A model generated the notes under the pieces. The model made no database searches and was not told the origin of the DNA. It saw only the letters and a list, made by a program, of their open reading frames with translations. The translations under genes were made by a program, and so were the position numbers. Of a stretch of DNA of 64,000 nucleotides, positions 48,617 to 59,711 are shown piece after piece (positions within the stretch are counted from its first letter, which is position 1; each line of letters begins with the position of its first letter). The stretch is taken from contig NC_057768.1 in the NCBI RefSeq assembly GCF_010389155.1, forward strand, positions 8,058,501-8,122,500. The letters are read 5' to 3'. This stretch comes from Erigeron canadensis. Its lineage: Eukaryota; Streptophyta; Magnoliopsida; Asterales; Asteraceae.

Positions 48617-49488
48617 GAGTTAATACCCATAATGGTTTAAATAGAAATATATTTACTAAAATGGTGTAGTTTAAAAAATATTTATTAAAATAGTGTTTTT
48701 CTAAAATTTTTTTTACCAAAAATGGTGTTAGCATTTTGCTTAATAATTATGTTGTACTTGGTTCTATTAAATCTACTAAATAATTAAAACTTAAAATTCA
48801 TGATATCTTATAACATTACAATACTAATATAAGAAAGTATAAACATAAATTTTAAATAAAAAAAATACCACATACATATAAAAATCATTAGTTTCATTCA
48901 AAACGCAATATAGAAGTTATCACCATTATTAAACAATACTATGTATATGAACAAAATCAAGCAAATGGAACGTTTACAAAAATTGAAGCAAATGGAACTA
49001 ACGATTTTTATATGTAATTCTTATTTTTTCTATTTAAATTATATGCTTACATTCTCTTTTATCGGCTTTGTAATGTTATAAAAATTCATGACCTTTTAAG
49101 TTTTAATGATCAAGTAGATTTGCCTTCATCTTTGTAAATGTTTCATTTGCTTGATACTTGTTCACATACATGGTATTGTTTAATCATGCGTTTTGAATGA
49201 AACTAAGAATTTTTATATGTATGTGGTTTTCTTTTATTTAAGATCTATGTTTATACTCTCCTGTATTGGTATTGTAATGTTATGAGATATCATGAGTTTT
49301 TAAGTTTCAATAATTTGGTAGATTTGATAAAACAAGTGCAACCTAATGTTTAGGTAAAAATGTTACAAAAGTGATAAAAAAACACCATCTAAATTTATTT
49401 TAAGAAAACACCTCTTTGGTAAATATTTTTTAAACTATACCATTTTGGTAAGTATGTTTTCCATTTACACCATTTTAGGTATTAACTC
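48617..49488. mobile_element. Large fold-back (inverted-repeat) element, about 870 bp
   Basis: The left end gagttaatacccataatgg and the right end (reverse complement gagttaatacctaaaatgg) are inverted copies, and the similarity continues inward through aaaatttttt, tgatatctta-taacattacaat, cacatacatataaaaa and caagcaaatgg motifs to a centre near 49010. Practically the whole element is an imperfect palindrome with arms of about 400 bases. No coding capacity. Confidence 0.78.
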
Positions 49489-49649
49489 TAACAGACATTT
49501 TGTTTTTTCTTGATATCTAATTCAATTCAAGCATTTAATTATTAATTTGGGATAAACGAGCTATTAGCAGATAAACAGGGGACACAAATCCGACACCCAT
49601 CCCTGGCTTTTTCAGGGGGCACAAAATGTTAAAATACTTATAATGCTAA

Positions 49650-51468
49650 GGGTGTTGGCATCACCCGCGTGGAATACGAGTGGAAGCCCCGACCACTTGT
49701 GAAACACCGCCGCCAACGATTTTCCATCCACGAGTGGTGAGTTTTGGGTGGAAGTTCCACTCGCGTGGAAGGTGGGTCGAATGTGACCGTTGGAGGGTTA
49801 ACGGCTAACTTTGTACTTTTTTTCCCCTTTAAATACTATCCCAACTTCTTCCATTTCAAATCACACACACACACACACTGCACACACATTTCAAACAAAA
49901 ACACACATCAACATATCCATCAAACATCAAACAAACTCATTTTCACAAATGGCTAAACGATTTGGATCTACGGTTTTACTAGATGAACCGTTTGAATGGT
50001 CCGACGATAGTAGTTTGGAAATATTTGCGGACGCGATCGAGGCTGATGGTGAAAGTTCTATGGCAAGGTCAAGGCGTAAAGTTGTTAACCGCAACCGTTG
50101 GGAAGCTGGAGAAAGATTGTTTCGCGACTACTTTTCTGATGAACCGAAATTCGATGATGACTTTTTCGAGGATAGGTATCGTATGCCTAAACGTTTATTC
50201 TTAAAGATTGTTCATGATCTTGAGTCGCGGTACAAGTATTTTCAGGAAGGTTACAATGGTAGGATGATAAAGAGTTTTACCACGATACAAAAATGTACAT
50301 CCGCCATTAGGCAGCTTGCAACCGGTAACCTATCGGATGAGTATGATGAGTACTTGGAGATGGCTCAAAGAACGTCACGCGAATGTCTCGAGGTTTTTTG
50401 TGACGCAATTGTAGACACGTATGAGCAAGAATATCTGCGTAGACCAACAACGCATGATATTTTGCGGTTATACGAAGCACATGAGGAGAGACATCACATT
50501 CCCGGTATGTTGGGCAACCTAGATTGTACACATTTCGTATGGAAAATGTGTCTAGTTGAGTTGAGGGCCAGTATAAAAGGGGTGATCATCAATACCCCAC
50601 GATTATGATGGAGGCGACGGCTTCTCACGATTTGTAGATATGACACGCATTTTTTGGTCCTCCTGGTTCACTGAACGATATCAACGTTCTGCAGCAGTCT
50701 CCATTTTTCCTCCCCGAGCGCATGGGCACGACGCCTAACTGCCCATTCAGTGTGAATGATCACACGTACCGACGTGGTTATTATCTAGTGGATGACATAT
50801 ATCTTAAATGGTCTACTTTTGTTAAAGCGTACAAGTATCCAACCGTTCCGAAAGAGAAAAAGTTCAAGCGGTTACAGGAATCAGCTCAAAAGGATGTTGA
50901 ACGTGTCTTCGGTGTTCTCAAGCAGAAATGGGGTATCCTTTTTCGACCGTTTCGACAAAGGTCGGTGAAAGCAATAAGGAACCTCGTCTATGCGTGTGTC
51001 ATAATGCACAACATGATTTTCAGGATGACGGTCGCGCTATCAGTCCGGTTCATATTAGAGATCCTCGGGTCCAACCTACCAGTCAGCATGATCGTTTACA
51101 GGAGATACGGGACGAGGAGACACATTTTCGGCTCTGAAATGATCTTACGGAGCATATTGCGACTCAAGAGTTACCATATCTCGACGTCGCTGAAGACTAG
51201 ATTTATTTATATGTTGTTGTTTTTTTTTTTTAATGTTTGTATGTGTTTTAGTTTTATTATCTAGTTTTTATGTTTTTAGTTATGTTTATATAATGGTTTA
51301 TGTTTAATGAAATTTTAATTTTAAAAATAAAAATAAATTTGTAGTGAGTGGTGGCAATGCCAACAAATTTGGGTGAGTGGTGAGTCAGTGATAGATTTGA
51401 GGTAACATAATGTGATTGGTTAAATTTGAGTGGTGAGTGAGTGGTGGGTGGTGGTGATGCCATCACCC
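49650..51468 (+). mobile_element. PIF/Harbinger DNA transposon with TIRs and TAA target duplication
   Basis: Ends GGGTGTTGGCATCACCC (49650-49666) and, reversed, GGGTGATGGCATCACCACC (51468-51450) form terminal inverted repeats. Both flanks are TAA (49647-49649 and 51469-51471), the PIF/Harbinger target duplication. The 1.8-kb element holds only a transposase; the Myb-like companion protein of complete Harbinger elements is absent. Confidence 0.88.
49949..51200 (+). pseudogene. PIF/Harbinger transposase (DDE_4 superfamily), inactivated
   Basis: Begins MAKRFGSTVLLDEPFEW at 49949. The first 200 residues are open, with the helix-rich N-terminal region, GNLDCTHFVWK (first catalytic Asp). A one-base shift near 50550 follows, then in a new frame GQYKRGDHQYPTIMMEATAS, HDL-stop-I-stop-HAFFG (TGG codons mutated to TAG and TGA; usually LWIWHAFFG), GSLNDINVL (second Asp) and DVERVFGVLKQKWGIL (catalytic Glu). 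A second shift occurs at HNMIF, and RNDLTEHI is preceded by TGA in place of CGA. The frame ends ELPYLDVAED at 51200. Such transposases excise and reinsert the element; this copy is dead. Confidence 0.88.
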
Positions 51469-51471
51469 TAA

Positions 51472-53542
51472 TAAACCATTGTATTCTTTTTAAAAATGTG
51501 TTTAACTTCAGGGATCCTAGAGAAATGACAATATTTTGTCACCATGTTGAACATGGTGAGATCAATATTACCATATCTATATATTTTTATATAGATATGT
51601 TATATTACCTATATCTATATATTTTTTTATAAAAATTATATACCATGTTGAACATTTATATTTTTGGTAGATGAGATCAATATAATCTTCTTATATATTT
51701 ACAATATTTATTTCTTAGAACTCTTAAAAAAATCTACTACCTTATATTCCATCAATTACTTACACTATTTGACGCGGTCACCACCATCACCACCACCACC
51801 ACACCGTTGTCACCAGCTCCGCAGCATTGCGCAGGTATTATGCGCGATATTAATTATGTTATTCTCTATGATAAAAAGAGAAACTCGTTCAGTCATTTCG
51901 ATACAACTTAAGAGAGACGTTATACTTTCAAATAATATACAAGCAAAAGTTTATAAACATATGTTCCAACAATCAAATCAAGTCACTTTTTTTTTATCTC
52001 TCTTATTATTATTATTTTTTTTTTTATAAACGTACGTAGAAAATATATATAAACGGATAAAACGACGAGCAGAATTTTTCTTAGTTAGGTTATTAATTAA
52101 GGGATGACGACGTACTCTTTATGACCCAGACGTGTGTGATGACCATATCCGACCATATATTTTCGTAACTACCCTTAATTAAGATGCGTACCCAGGGCTG
52201 CGAGCGAGCCTGACACTTGTATTAAAACATGACTTTTTACTACAGTAGGTCACACTACTAAACTTGGATCATCATTTGTCTATTTGTATTATTAGTTAAA
52301 CATGGATCATATCTATCTATCTCTAAAATTTCATACTTAATAATCATCTGTCAAAGATTGTATATATAAGTTGTTTCTTTACCTAAGCTTATCTTGTAAT
52401 GGCACCAACTGATCATATAGGTTAATTGGTTATTTCATTTTACCAACGAGATTGTGTGATGAGAGTGTGAGTCTTCTTTGTTTAATATGTTTACTAGCTG
52501 AATAACCCGGGTTTAACCCGGGATTTTAATACAAATTTTGCTAATCAATAATCAATAATGTTTATTAAAACAATAATTGCAGGTTTGTTTTATTATTATA
52601 TATGAAAAGTTGATATGTCAAATACTGAATCAAATAATGCAATAGTAATTGAATATGATGTAATAGAATATTTTAGCATTGACTATATGTCACATAAATG
52701 AGTACACGTGATAAAATAATACACGAGAATGAGAAAAAAAAAGTTATAAGCATAATAATGTATTAAAACCTTTAATTGGATATCGGACAATTAACTTTTC
52801 ATTTGCTTTACACCTTCAAGTTAAAGATAATGAAGTTTTTTATGAAAATTATTACTTACTCATAGCATTCAAGAAGAAAAATCATTATAAAAGCTAAAAA
52901 TTTCATAAAATAAACACAATTTCATAATTATATTTCTTCAGTTAAGTTACAATTTAAAAGAAACTAATAATTAAGCTACAAATTAAAATATACTATAACT
53001 CTATATTATTAATAATAATATTAGCATAATTATTTAATAATCGTGAATAACTACTCGTATAAAGGAAAATTTGACATAAAATTTGTGGGGTCTTGAGTTA
53101 TTTGTAAGAGATATATTAATTTAAAAAGTAATTTGGTTTTCATATTAGATTAAATTATATAAAGATCAAAAGAAAAAAAATCAAAAGATTTATGATGTCA
53201 TGAATTTTTAAAACACTTGTAGAAAAGAATAAGAAGTTGTCACATAAAATTTTTGTCTAAAAAAGCTTCTAAAAACAATTATCTTTTATTTATATAAGAG
53301 ATAAAAGATTATTTATATGAGCGTATATATTTCAAAATTAATAAAAATAAATAAAATAAAGTGTATTAACAAAGAAATTATGATGTGACATAAACTTATG
53401 AATGAAATGAGAGTAGAAGTGATCGATAAGCCCATTAAGACCAATAATATCGTTTGTCTTTCTATAGAAGAATATAAGTGTACTACTGGTTTGAGTGTAG
53501 CTCACCACCAAATTAGCTGATGATTGTCTCTTATAACACTTG
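51472..53542. other. Gene-free region upstream of the NAC gene with a Helitron end
   Basis: AT-rich, no gene recognised. A phrase atgttgaacat...gagatcaatat is repeated at about 51543 and 51649. A CCACCATCACCACC run lies at 51780-51805. The stretch 52523-53400 is very AT-rich and may be the body of the Helitron whose 3' end is at 52493-52522. Confidence 0.45.
52493..52522 (-). mobile_element. Helitron 3' terminus (minus strand)
   Basis: On the minus strand: hairpin CCCGGGTT-A-AACCCGGG (52522-52506), eight-base spacer, then CTAGT (52497-52493). The stem is perfect over eight pairs. The body would extend to the right, toward the NAC gene. Confidence 0.58.
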
Positions 53543-53554
53543 TCTTTTAATTAT

Positions 53555-53730
53555 GGGTAATGATCAATTCTCCTAAATTATTAGCTTAAAAATCCTCTTA
53601 ATTAATAGGATTCTGACTTGTGAAAAATCAAAGGGTGAAATTAGGAAAAAAAATTAGTGGATTCTATGTGTTAACAAGTAGATATATTAAGAGGATTTTT
53701 AGTAAGATTGGTTAGGAGGATTTATCATTT
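53555..53730. mobile_element. MITE in the NAC promoter, flanked by a 12-bp direct repeat
   Basis: A 176-base block flanked by TCTTTTAATTAT at 53543-53554 and 53731-53742. Its ends are imperfect inverted repeats: left taatgatcaattctcctaa ... aaaaatcctctta, right (reversed) aatgataaatcctcctaac ... aaaaatcctctta. Longer than usual for a MITE target duplication; a MULE-type 9-base duplication with a chance extension would also fit. It ends about 220 bases before the NAC start codon. Confidence 0.68.
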
Positions 53731-53952
53731 TCTTTTAATTATTGAATTGCATGCTTTTACTTTTTCTTCTTTCTTCTCATTTATACCTTTCTGCTCATGC
53801 TTCTTGCATCTCTTCCCACACAACAATATCTTTCTCTCTCTCATTATAAAAAATGATGATATAGAACTAAGAAAAAGTGTTGGTGGTGAATTTTATGCAG
53901 AACTAATTAAACCAGTACGATATAGTACCTATTGGCTATATATATATATATC

Positions 53953-56900
53953 ATGGACACCATGGATCAGTCATCATGTGTTCCTCCTGGATTCCGATTT
54001 CATCCAACCGATGAAGAACTTGTCGGTTACTATCTAGGGAAGAAGGTTGCGAATCAGAAGATCGATCTCGATGTCATTAGAGATATCGATCTATACAGGA
54101 TCGAACCGTGGGATCTAATAGGTAAAAAACCTATTACCACTTAATTAGGGTTTTGTTTTTTTTTGTTTTGCTAATTCAATAATTGTAAGAATATTGGTTT
54201 TTAAAAAAACTTAAATATTCACTCTATATATATAATTAGGGTTGGGTTTTCTTTTCTTTTCATTTCAAAGAAGCTACTTTTTTTATTACTAAATCTAATA
54301 AGTAGTGTTGGATCAAGTGGAAACCTCTAGCCTTTGAAGACAAACTCAAGGTTTGTATCATAAGTTTAGGGGTAAAACTGTTTACATCTCACGTAAATAT
54401 GTTATACCTCGTATGGAAGAAGAGATTGGGTATGAGTTTTTGTATTAATTTTAACAAAAGCTAGGCATATCCATCATCTATACCAGTACTAATTATATCA
54501 ACTTTTGGTTATATATTGTAAGGTATTCCAATATATATATGAAACTTTCACTAGGCGCTAACGGTTGGCTGATTGTTTTATTCATCAGAGAGATGTCGAA
54601 TTGGATATGAGGAACAAACGGAGTGGTATTTCTTTAGCCACAAGGACAAAAAGTATCCAACCGGGACAAGAACGAATAGGGCAACCATGTCCGGTTTTTG
54701 GAAGGCTACCGGAAGAGACAAAGCAGTGTATGAAAAACTAAGGCTCATAGGAATGAGGAAAACACTTGTATTCTACAAAGGAAGGGCACCAAATGGACAG
54801 AAAACTGATTGGATCATGCATGAATACAGGCTTGAATCCGAAGAAAACGGTCCTCCCCAGGCAAGCAAATTTAGATCCATCTCGATCATTTCTATCTCTA
54901 AATATGGTTATATTGATTACCACTTATTCATAAATTAAGTTCCCTTCCTTTTCTGATCATTTTCCATCGTAGGTTTTTTTTTCTCACTATGTTATCAATA
55001 TTTCATTGTTGGGAAAAATGATCCTTGATGACCACCAAGTTTTTAGTTTTCTTCATCTTTATTTTCATACATTAATTTCTCTAGCATTATTCGACCTACC
55101 TATTTCTATAACACATGATTAATTTTGTAAAAGGTTTTCTCAAAAGCTGTGTGATTGTCTACATCTCACCTCTTTCATGCCTCCTCTCGAATGTAGTCTT
55201 CGTACAATAAAATATTTATCTTGATTTCTTTAAAAAATTTTGCCTTATACTATACCTTAAAACTTAAATTTTCAAAATATGCGTCGGTATTATTGCTACC
55301 ATTTGTTATATATGTTGGTTGGTTAAAAAGCATTAGTGGTATATCTCTTTTTTTCTGTTTGGTTTTTAATCTGAGAAGAACGATGAAGATTAAAGGTGAA
55401 AACGAGAACTCATTTGAGTAAAATGAAAAACTATATATCTGTTTAATTTGTGTGTGTATGAAATAAATTAAATACTCCGTATATCTTTTTCATGCATGCT
55501 AGCTAGGTCTCTCGGCCAGTACTATATTGCAATTTTCGAGTGTGAGTGTCAAGCGTGTGTCTTTCTCTATTCTTTTTCGGTGCATAATGTATGAGTGTTT
55601 GTCGGTGTGGTGAGGCATATGCTTTGACTTTAATTTCACGATCGACCATCACTAACTGATTGAATCTAATAAAAAGTTTATCATAAAGATATTTATGCAT
55701 GATATGATTTCAGTACAAACGCGTACTACTTGTCGTTCGGTATCCGAGTTCTTCTAACAAAAGTCTTCCACTTCTACACCAACTTCTTTCTACTTTGACT
55801 ACGTACGTGATCTATCATATATATATATATATATATATATACACGAGGGAAAGTGCCCGCACATTGTGGTGGTTAGATGGTAAGGGTGATAGGTCATTTG
55901 AGGTGATAAGTCATAACGTGTGATAGCCAAATGTTTTATCCATACGGGCTCCGCCATCGCATTTAAAAATTCGTTGAAAGTATTTCGAATAACATCTCTA
56001 ATGAAAAAGCATGGAATTTTAAGAACACCCATATAATTTTTATAATTTATCGATATATGGTTTTTGAGATAAATTTTTTTGAATAAATTAGATGAATAAA
56101 ATGATTTATAAAGGAGAGAGAAAAAAATAAGTGTTGAGATTTGAGGAGAGATAATAAAATGAGTGCTTAAGATTTAAGGGTATTATAGGTATGTTAGCTA
56201 AGGATGTTTAAATTAGTGAATAAAAAATAGGAGTATTTTAGGTACTTCAAATCATAAATTAAGATTTTCAAAAAGGGCAAAATTCTTTATAAGATTGTAT
56301 ATATATATATATAGGGGTGAGTTATTTATAGTACAAGCATTTAAAAAAGTACAAGGTTTTTCCTCCTTTTTCTTCCTTCTTCCTTCCATGTCCAACCACC
56401 ACCACCATGATCATCTTCGACCACCACCATGATCCTCCGGCAACGACGACCATCTCCGGCGAGACTTACACATGTGTAAGTTAACTTTCTGGCGAGAATC
56501 AGGTTCGTTTTCGGGTGGATACGGTACGGGCCAGAAGCCCTCATCCGTTCTAAGTTGACTGTCGAGGGACGCATATGGGAATCGTATGGATTTGATGGGC
56601 GGGGATCCAAGAGATGTTGACGATTTGTTACAGTACGGGCGGAGCCCTTGTTGCCGGCGCCGTGCTTGGGGTGGTCAGAGATGATGGTGGTTGTCTCGCG
56701 AAGGAAAAAGCTAGAAATTTTAAAACCTAAAATGATAAAAAAAAATAAAATAAAATTTTAAGTTACACATGTGTAATTCTCGCCGGAAGATCATGATGGT
56801 GGTCAAAGATTGAAGGAAGAAAGAAAAAAAAGGAGAAAAAACTTTTTACTTTTTTAAATGCTTGTATTATAATTATATATATATATATATTGAAAAGTTA

Positions 56901-58422
56901 TTTTAAGAACCATTTTCTTGCGAAAACCTTTGAAAACTTTTCAAATCAAGCCCAACCGATAATTATTCTTTACATGAAAATTGTTTTTTGATTATTTATC
57001 CCGAATAACTTATGTGTGATTTTGAAGTTTATAATTGTGTGGAAGCATGGATTATCATCCGTTATACAATTATGTGAAGATTTGGATTCTTGATCACATG
57101 TGCACGAATATTGCTATGATTACATGTGATCGACTTGCATACATGTGATCATAACAATATTCGTGCACATGTGATCAAGAATCCAAATCTCCACGTAATT
57201 GTATAACGGATGATAATCGATGCCTCCACACAATTATAAACTTCAAAATTACACATAAGTTATTCTAGAAAACAATCAAAAAATAATTTTTATGTAAAGA
57301 ATAATCATCGGTTGGGCTTGATTTGAAAAGTTCTCAAAGGTTCTCGGAAAAAAAAATCATATATATATATATATATATATATTCTTTTGTTTCACAACAA
57401 TTTAATTTAACTAGAAAAGTGAAACAAACTGAGTTAGGTAGGTACATAAAATGATGTATATATGTCTATGACTATTATGTAAGAATTGTGGCTCTTTTAT
57501 TTTGTCTAAGAGTACACGGTACATACAACTCTCATGTTTAATTCTAACATTAGATCGACATTAATATATCTCAATAGTTCACTTTTATACTTGTATATAC
57601 ACTTACCGGCGCCTAGAAGTTATTTTGGACACTCTTACATGCTTATAACAATACTTTAATTGTTAAGAAACAAATATGTACAAACATTACATTAATTTGG
57701 TCAAATCTTATATGACTTTTGGTGATCATATCAATCTCTTGCAGGAAGAAGGGTGGGTCGTGTGTCGTGCATTCAAGAAACGATCAACTGGACAAACGAA
57801 ACACACCGAAGGATGGGAATCAGCCAACTTATTTTTTAATGATGAATCAAACCGAGTTATCAAACGTCAGCATCAAAGTTCTGTATTTTCACAAAGTTTT
57901 ATGTGCAAGCAAGAATTAGAAGCAGCCGAGAGTTTAAATTTTGTGCATTGTGATCCATTTGTACAACTTCCACGGCTCGAAAGCCCATCTCTCCCAATAA
58001 TAAAGAGGCCTAGCTCTACATCAATGATATCTTCATTAGAAAATAATGATCAAGAAGAAGATCCACCGGTAGTGGCGGGAAACGTAAATAATAATAATAC
58101 TACTAATAATAATAATAACAATAACGGTAATAAAGATAATGTGAATAAAGTGACTGACTGGAGAGATCTCGATAAGTTTGTAGCTTCTCAATTGAGCCAC
58201 GAGGACCAATACGATATCGGAGGAGTAGGCTTGTCTTCAAGCTTTGAAGGGATACGGTGTTCGGATCAATTGGCTTATGTATTTATGGAAAGTTGCAATG
58301 AAGAAGAAGATAGGAAAGGAATGGGAAAGATGAAGGAGTTCTTGAGTTCAACTAGTCAAGATCATTGTGATATTGGGATATGCATATTTGAAAAATTAAA
58401 CAATAAGCATGATTACCAATAA
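53953..58422 (+). CDS. VND1/2/3: NAC-domain transcription factor of the VND1/2/3 clade (3 exons, 372 aa)
   Basis: VASCULAR-RELATED NAC-DOMAIN proteins are nuclear activators that switch on xylem-vessel differentiation, secondary-wall and cell-death genes. Exons 53953-54121, 54589-54860 and 57745-58422 join in frame to 372 residues, the family's usual length. The NAC domain spans residues about 10-160: [87 protein letters not shown] and [12 protein letters not shown]. The C-terminal half has clade motifs [32 protein letters not shown] (from residue 286) and the terminal [10 protein letters not shown], plus an Asn-rich run. Intron 2 (54861-57744, 2.9 kb) uses a GC donor (CAG|GCAAGC). In-frame ATGs lie at 53953 and 53962; the first is taken. 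No defect seen. Which of VND1, 2 or 3 it matches is not resolved. Confidence 0.93.
55841..56298 (-). mobile_element. Helitron-like element in NAC intron 2
   Basis: The left side (acgagggaaagtgcccgcacattgtggtggt, split here as acgagggaaag plus cccgcacattgtgg) matches the 3' hairpin end of the element at 9656-9835, reading on the minus strand. On the right, the minus strand reads TCTTATAAAGAATTTTGCC after an A, a plausible 5' TC end. Both elements contain a gagtggttgagattt/gagtgcttaagattt phrase and a following aagggtattata. About 460 bases, non-coding. Confidence 0.4.
56327..56872. mobile_element. Fold-back MITE in NAC intron 2
   Basis: Terminal inverted repeats: left tatagtacaagcatttaaaa (from about 56327) and right, reversed, tataatacaagcatttaaaa (from about 56872), continuing through a long pyrimidine run (cctcctttttcttccttc). 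Inner motifs ttacacatgtgtaa and the ccaccatgatc/gatcatgatggtgg pair are also inverted. TA tracts lie outside both ends. Confidence 0.72.
56891..57358. mobile_element. Large palindromic element in NAC intron 2, arms about 225 bp
   Basis: Arms of roughly 56905-57125 and 57150-57352 are reverse complements with scattered differences. Landmarks: left cttttcaaatcaagcccaac pairs with right gttgggcttgatttgaaaag; left gattcttgatcacatgtgca pairs with right tgcacatgtgatcaagaatc. The centre near 57135 has acatgtgatc repeats. TA tracts flank both ends (56873-56890 and 57359-57382). No coding capacity. Confidence 0.85.
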
Positions 58423-59489
58423 TATATATAGATGCATGCATCGAGGAGACGATCGATCATCGTATACTAGTTTGTAATGTATAAGTGTTTGCCATAATTA
58501 ATCTTGGAACATATATAATGTATACATGTATCTCTTAAATTCTTTCTTTCATTTATATATATGGGTGCCAAGACGAGTCATGAGTGTTAAGGATTGGACT
58601 ACGTTTGTGAGCATGCAAACATATATATCTTTTGATAGGAAATAATTTGTCTCCGGTGGTTTATATATATAAAATCCCAATTTTGTATCTTCAACAGCAT
58701 GCAAGTGAAATTTGCATGTTCATTTCCCATATAAAAAACAAACTATTTAGTTAATTTAAACTTCATCTTAATTTTTTGGATGCATTATCAGCCTATGACC
58801 AATCATATATGACAAATAAATTGGTAACCTTGATTTCAATGAAAAAGGTATATAGGTATAGTTGAATGAGTAGCAACCCAGCAACCAATGGGAAAGAATG
58901 TAAAAAACATTTGTTGAATTCAATGGTCTGGATAATGTTTGTTTGTAGGGGCCAAGTAGGGACATTTCTTGTCTAGCATGCCATATGCAAAACTGTGGCT
59001 CCTGTTTAGCATGCTTTGTCTCTTCTCCCTTCTTTCTTTCCTTTATTGATCATTCATCGTGTAACAACATTTTTAAGAAATAGATAATATATATATGATA
59101 AACTGAAATTATTGAAGGTGATCGAGACATAGAAATCGAAATCTCTGTTTCTTTGCCTGGGATACATTCATACATTAAGACAAATGTTTTGGTTGATCGG
59201 AGAAATACAATGGGTAAAATTTTAAATTAACTTAAGAAATCGAGTACAATAAACATAGTTATAATATAAATTTTCGGTTTTAAACTTCAAAATATACTTC
59301 GATAGTTCAACTTTTTTAAAATCGCACACAGATGGTTCATTTTTGGATGACAATTAATTAAAAAAGTCCATTAAGCCTGTAACTCTGAAGGCAGTTTAGA
59401 TTTTTTATTCTTCTCTCGAGCTATTTAGTTAAAAGTGAGGTATGTGGGTAGGAAATACTAAACCACAAATTTCATAAATTAACATAACT
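58423..59489. other. 3' flank of the NAC gene
   Basis: NAC 3' UTR followed by spacer DNA. No clear poly(A) signal can be singled out. No further gene is recognised. Confidence 0.5.
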
Positions 59490-59711
59490 TTTCTTATCTA
59501 CGAATAAACTAAAACATGATTTACATGTTCTTGAAACGACAAGTGGTATAATCCTTAATCGACACGTGTCCTTTTAATTTATTTACTTTGTTAAATTAGC
59601 TTTTTTATCTGCCAATAAACTAAAACAGGATTGACATGTTCTTGAAACGACACGTGGTGTAATCCTTGATCGACACGTGTCCTTTTAATTTATTTACTTT
59701 GTTATATTAGC
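59490..59711. repeat. 111-bp tandem duplication with ACGTG motifs
   Basis: Two copies, about 59490-59600 and 59601-59711, of a unit containing aataaactaaaacatgattt, catgttcttgaaacgacaag and cgacacgtgtccttttaat. Period is 111 bases (ccaataaact/cgaataaact offset). The second copy has acgacacgtgg where the first has acgacaagtgg. The CACGTG cores resemble G-box/ABRE sites, but no gene lies close downstream. Confidence 0.85.
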
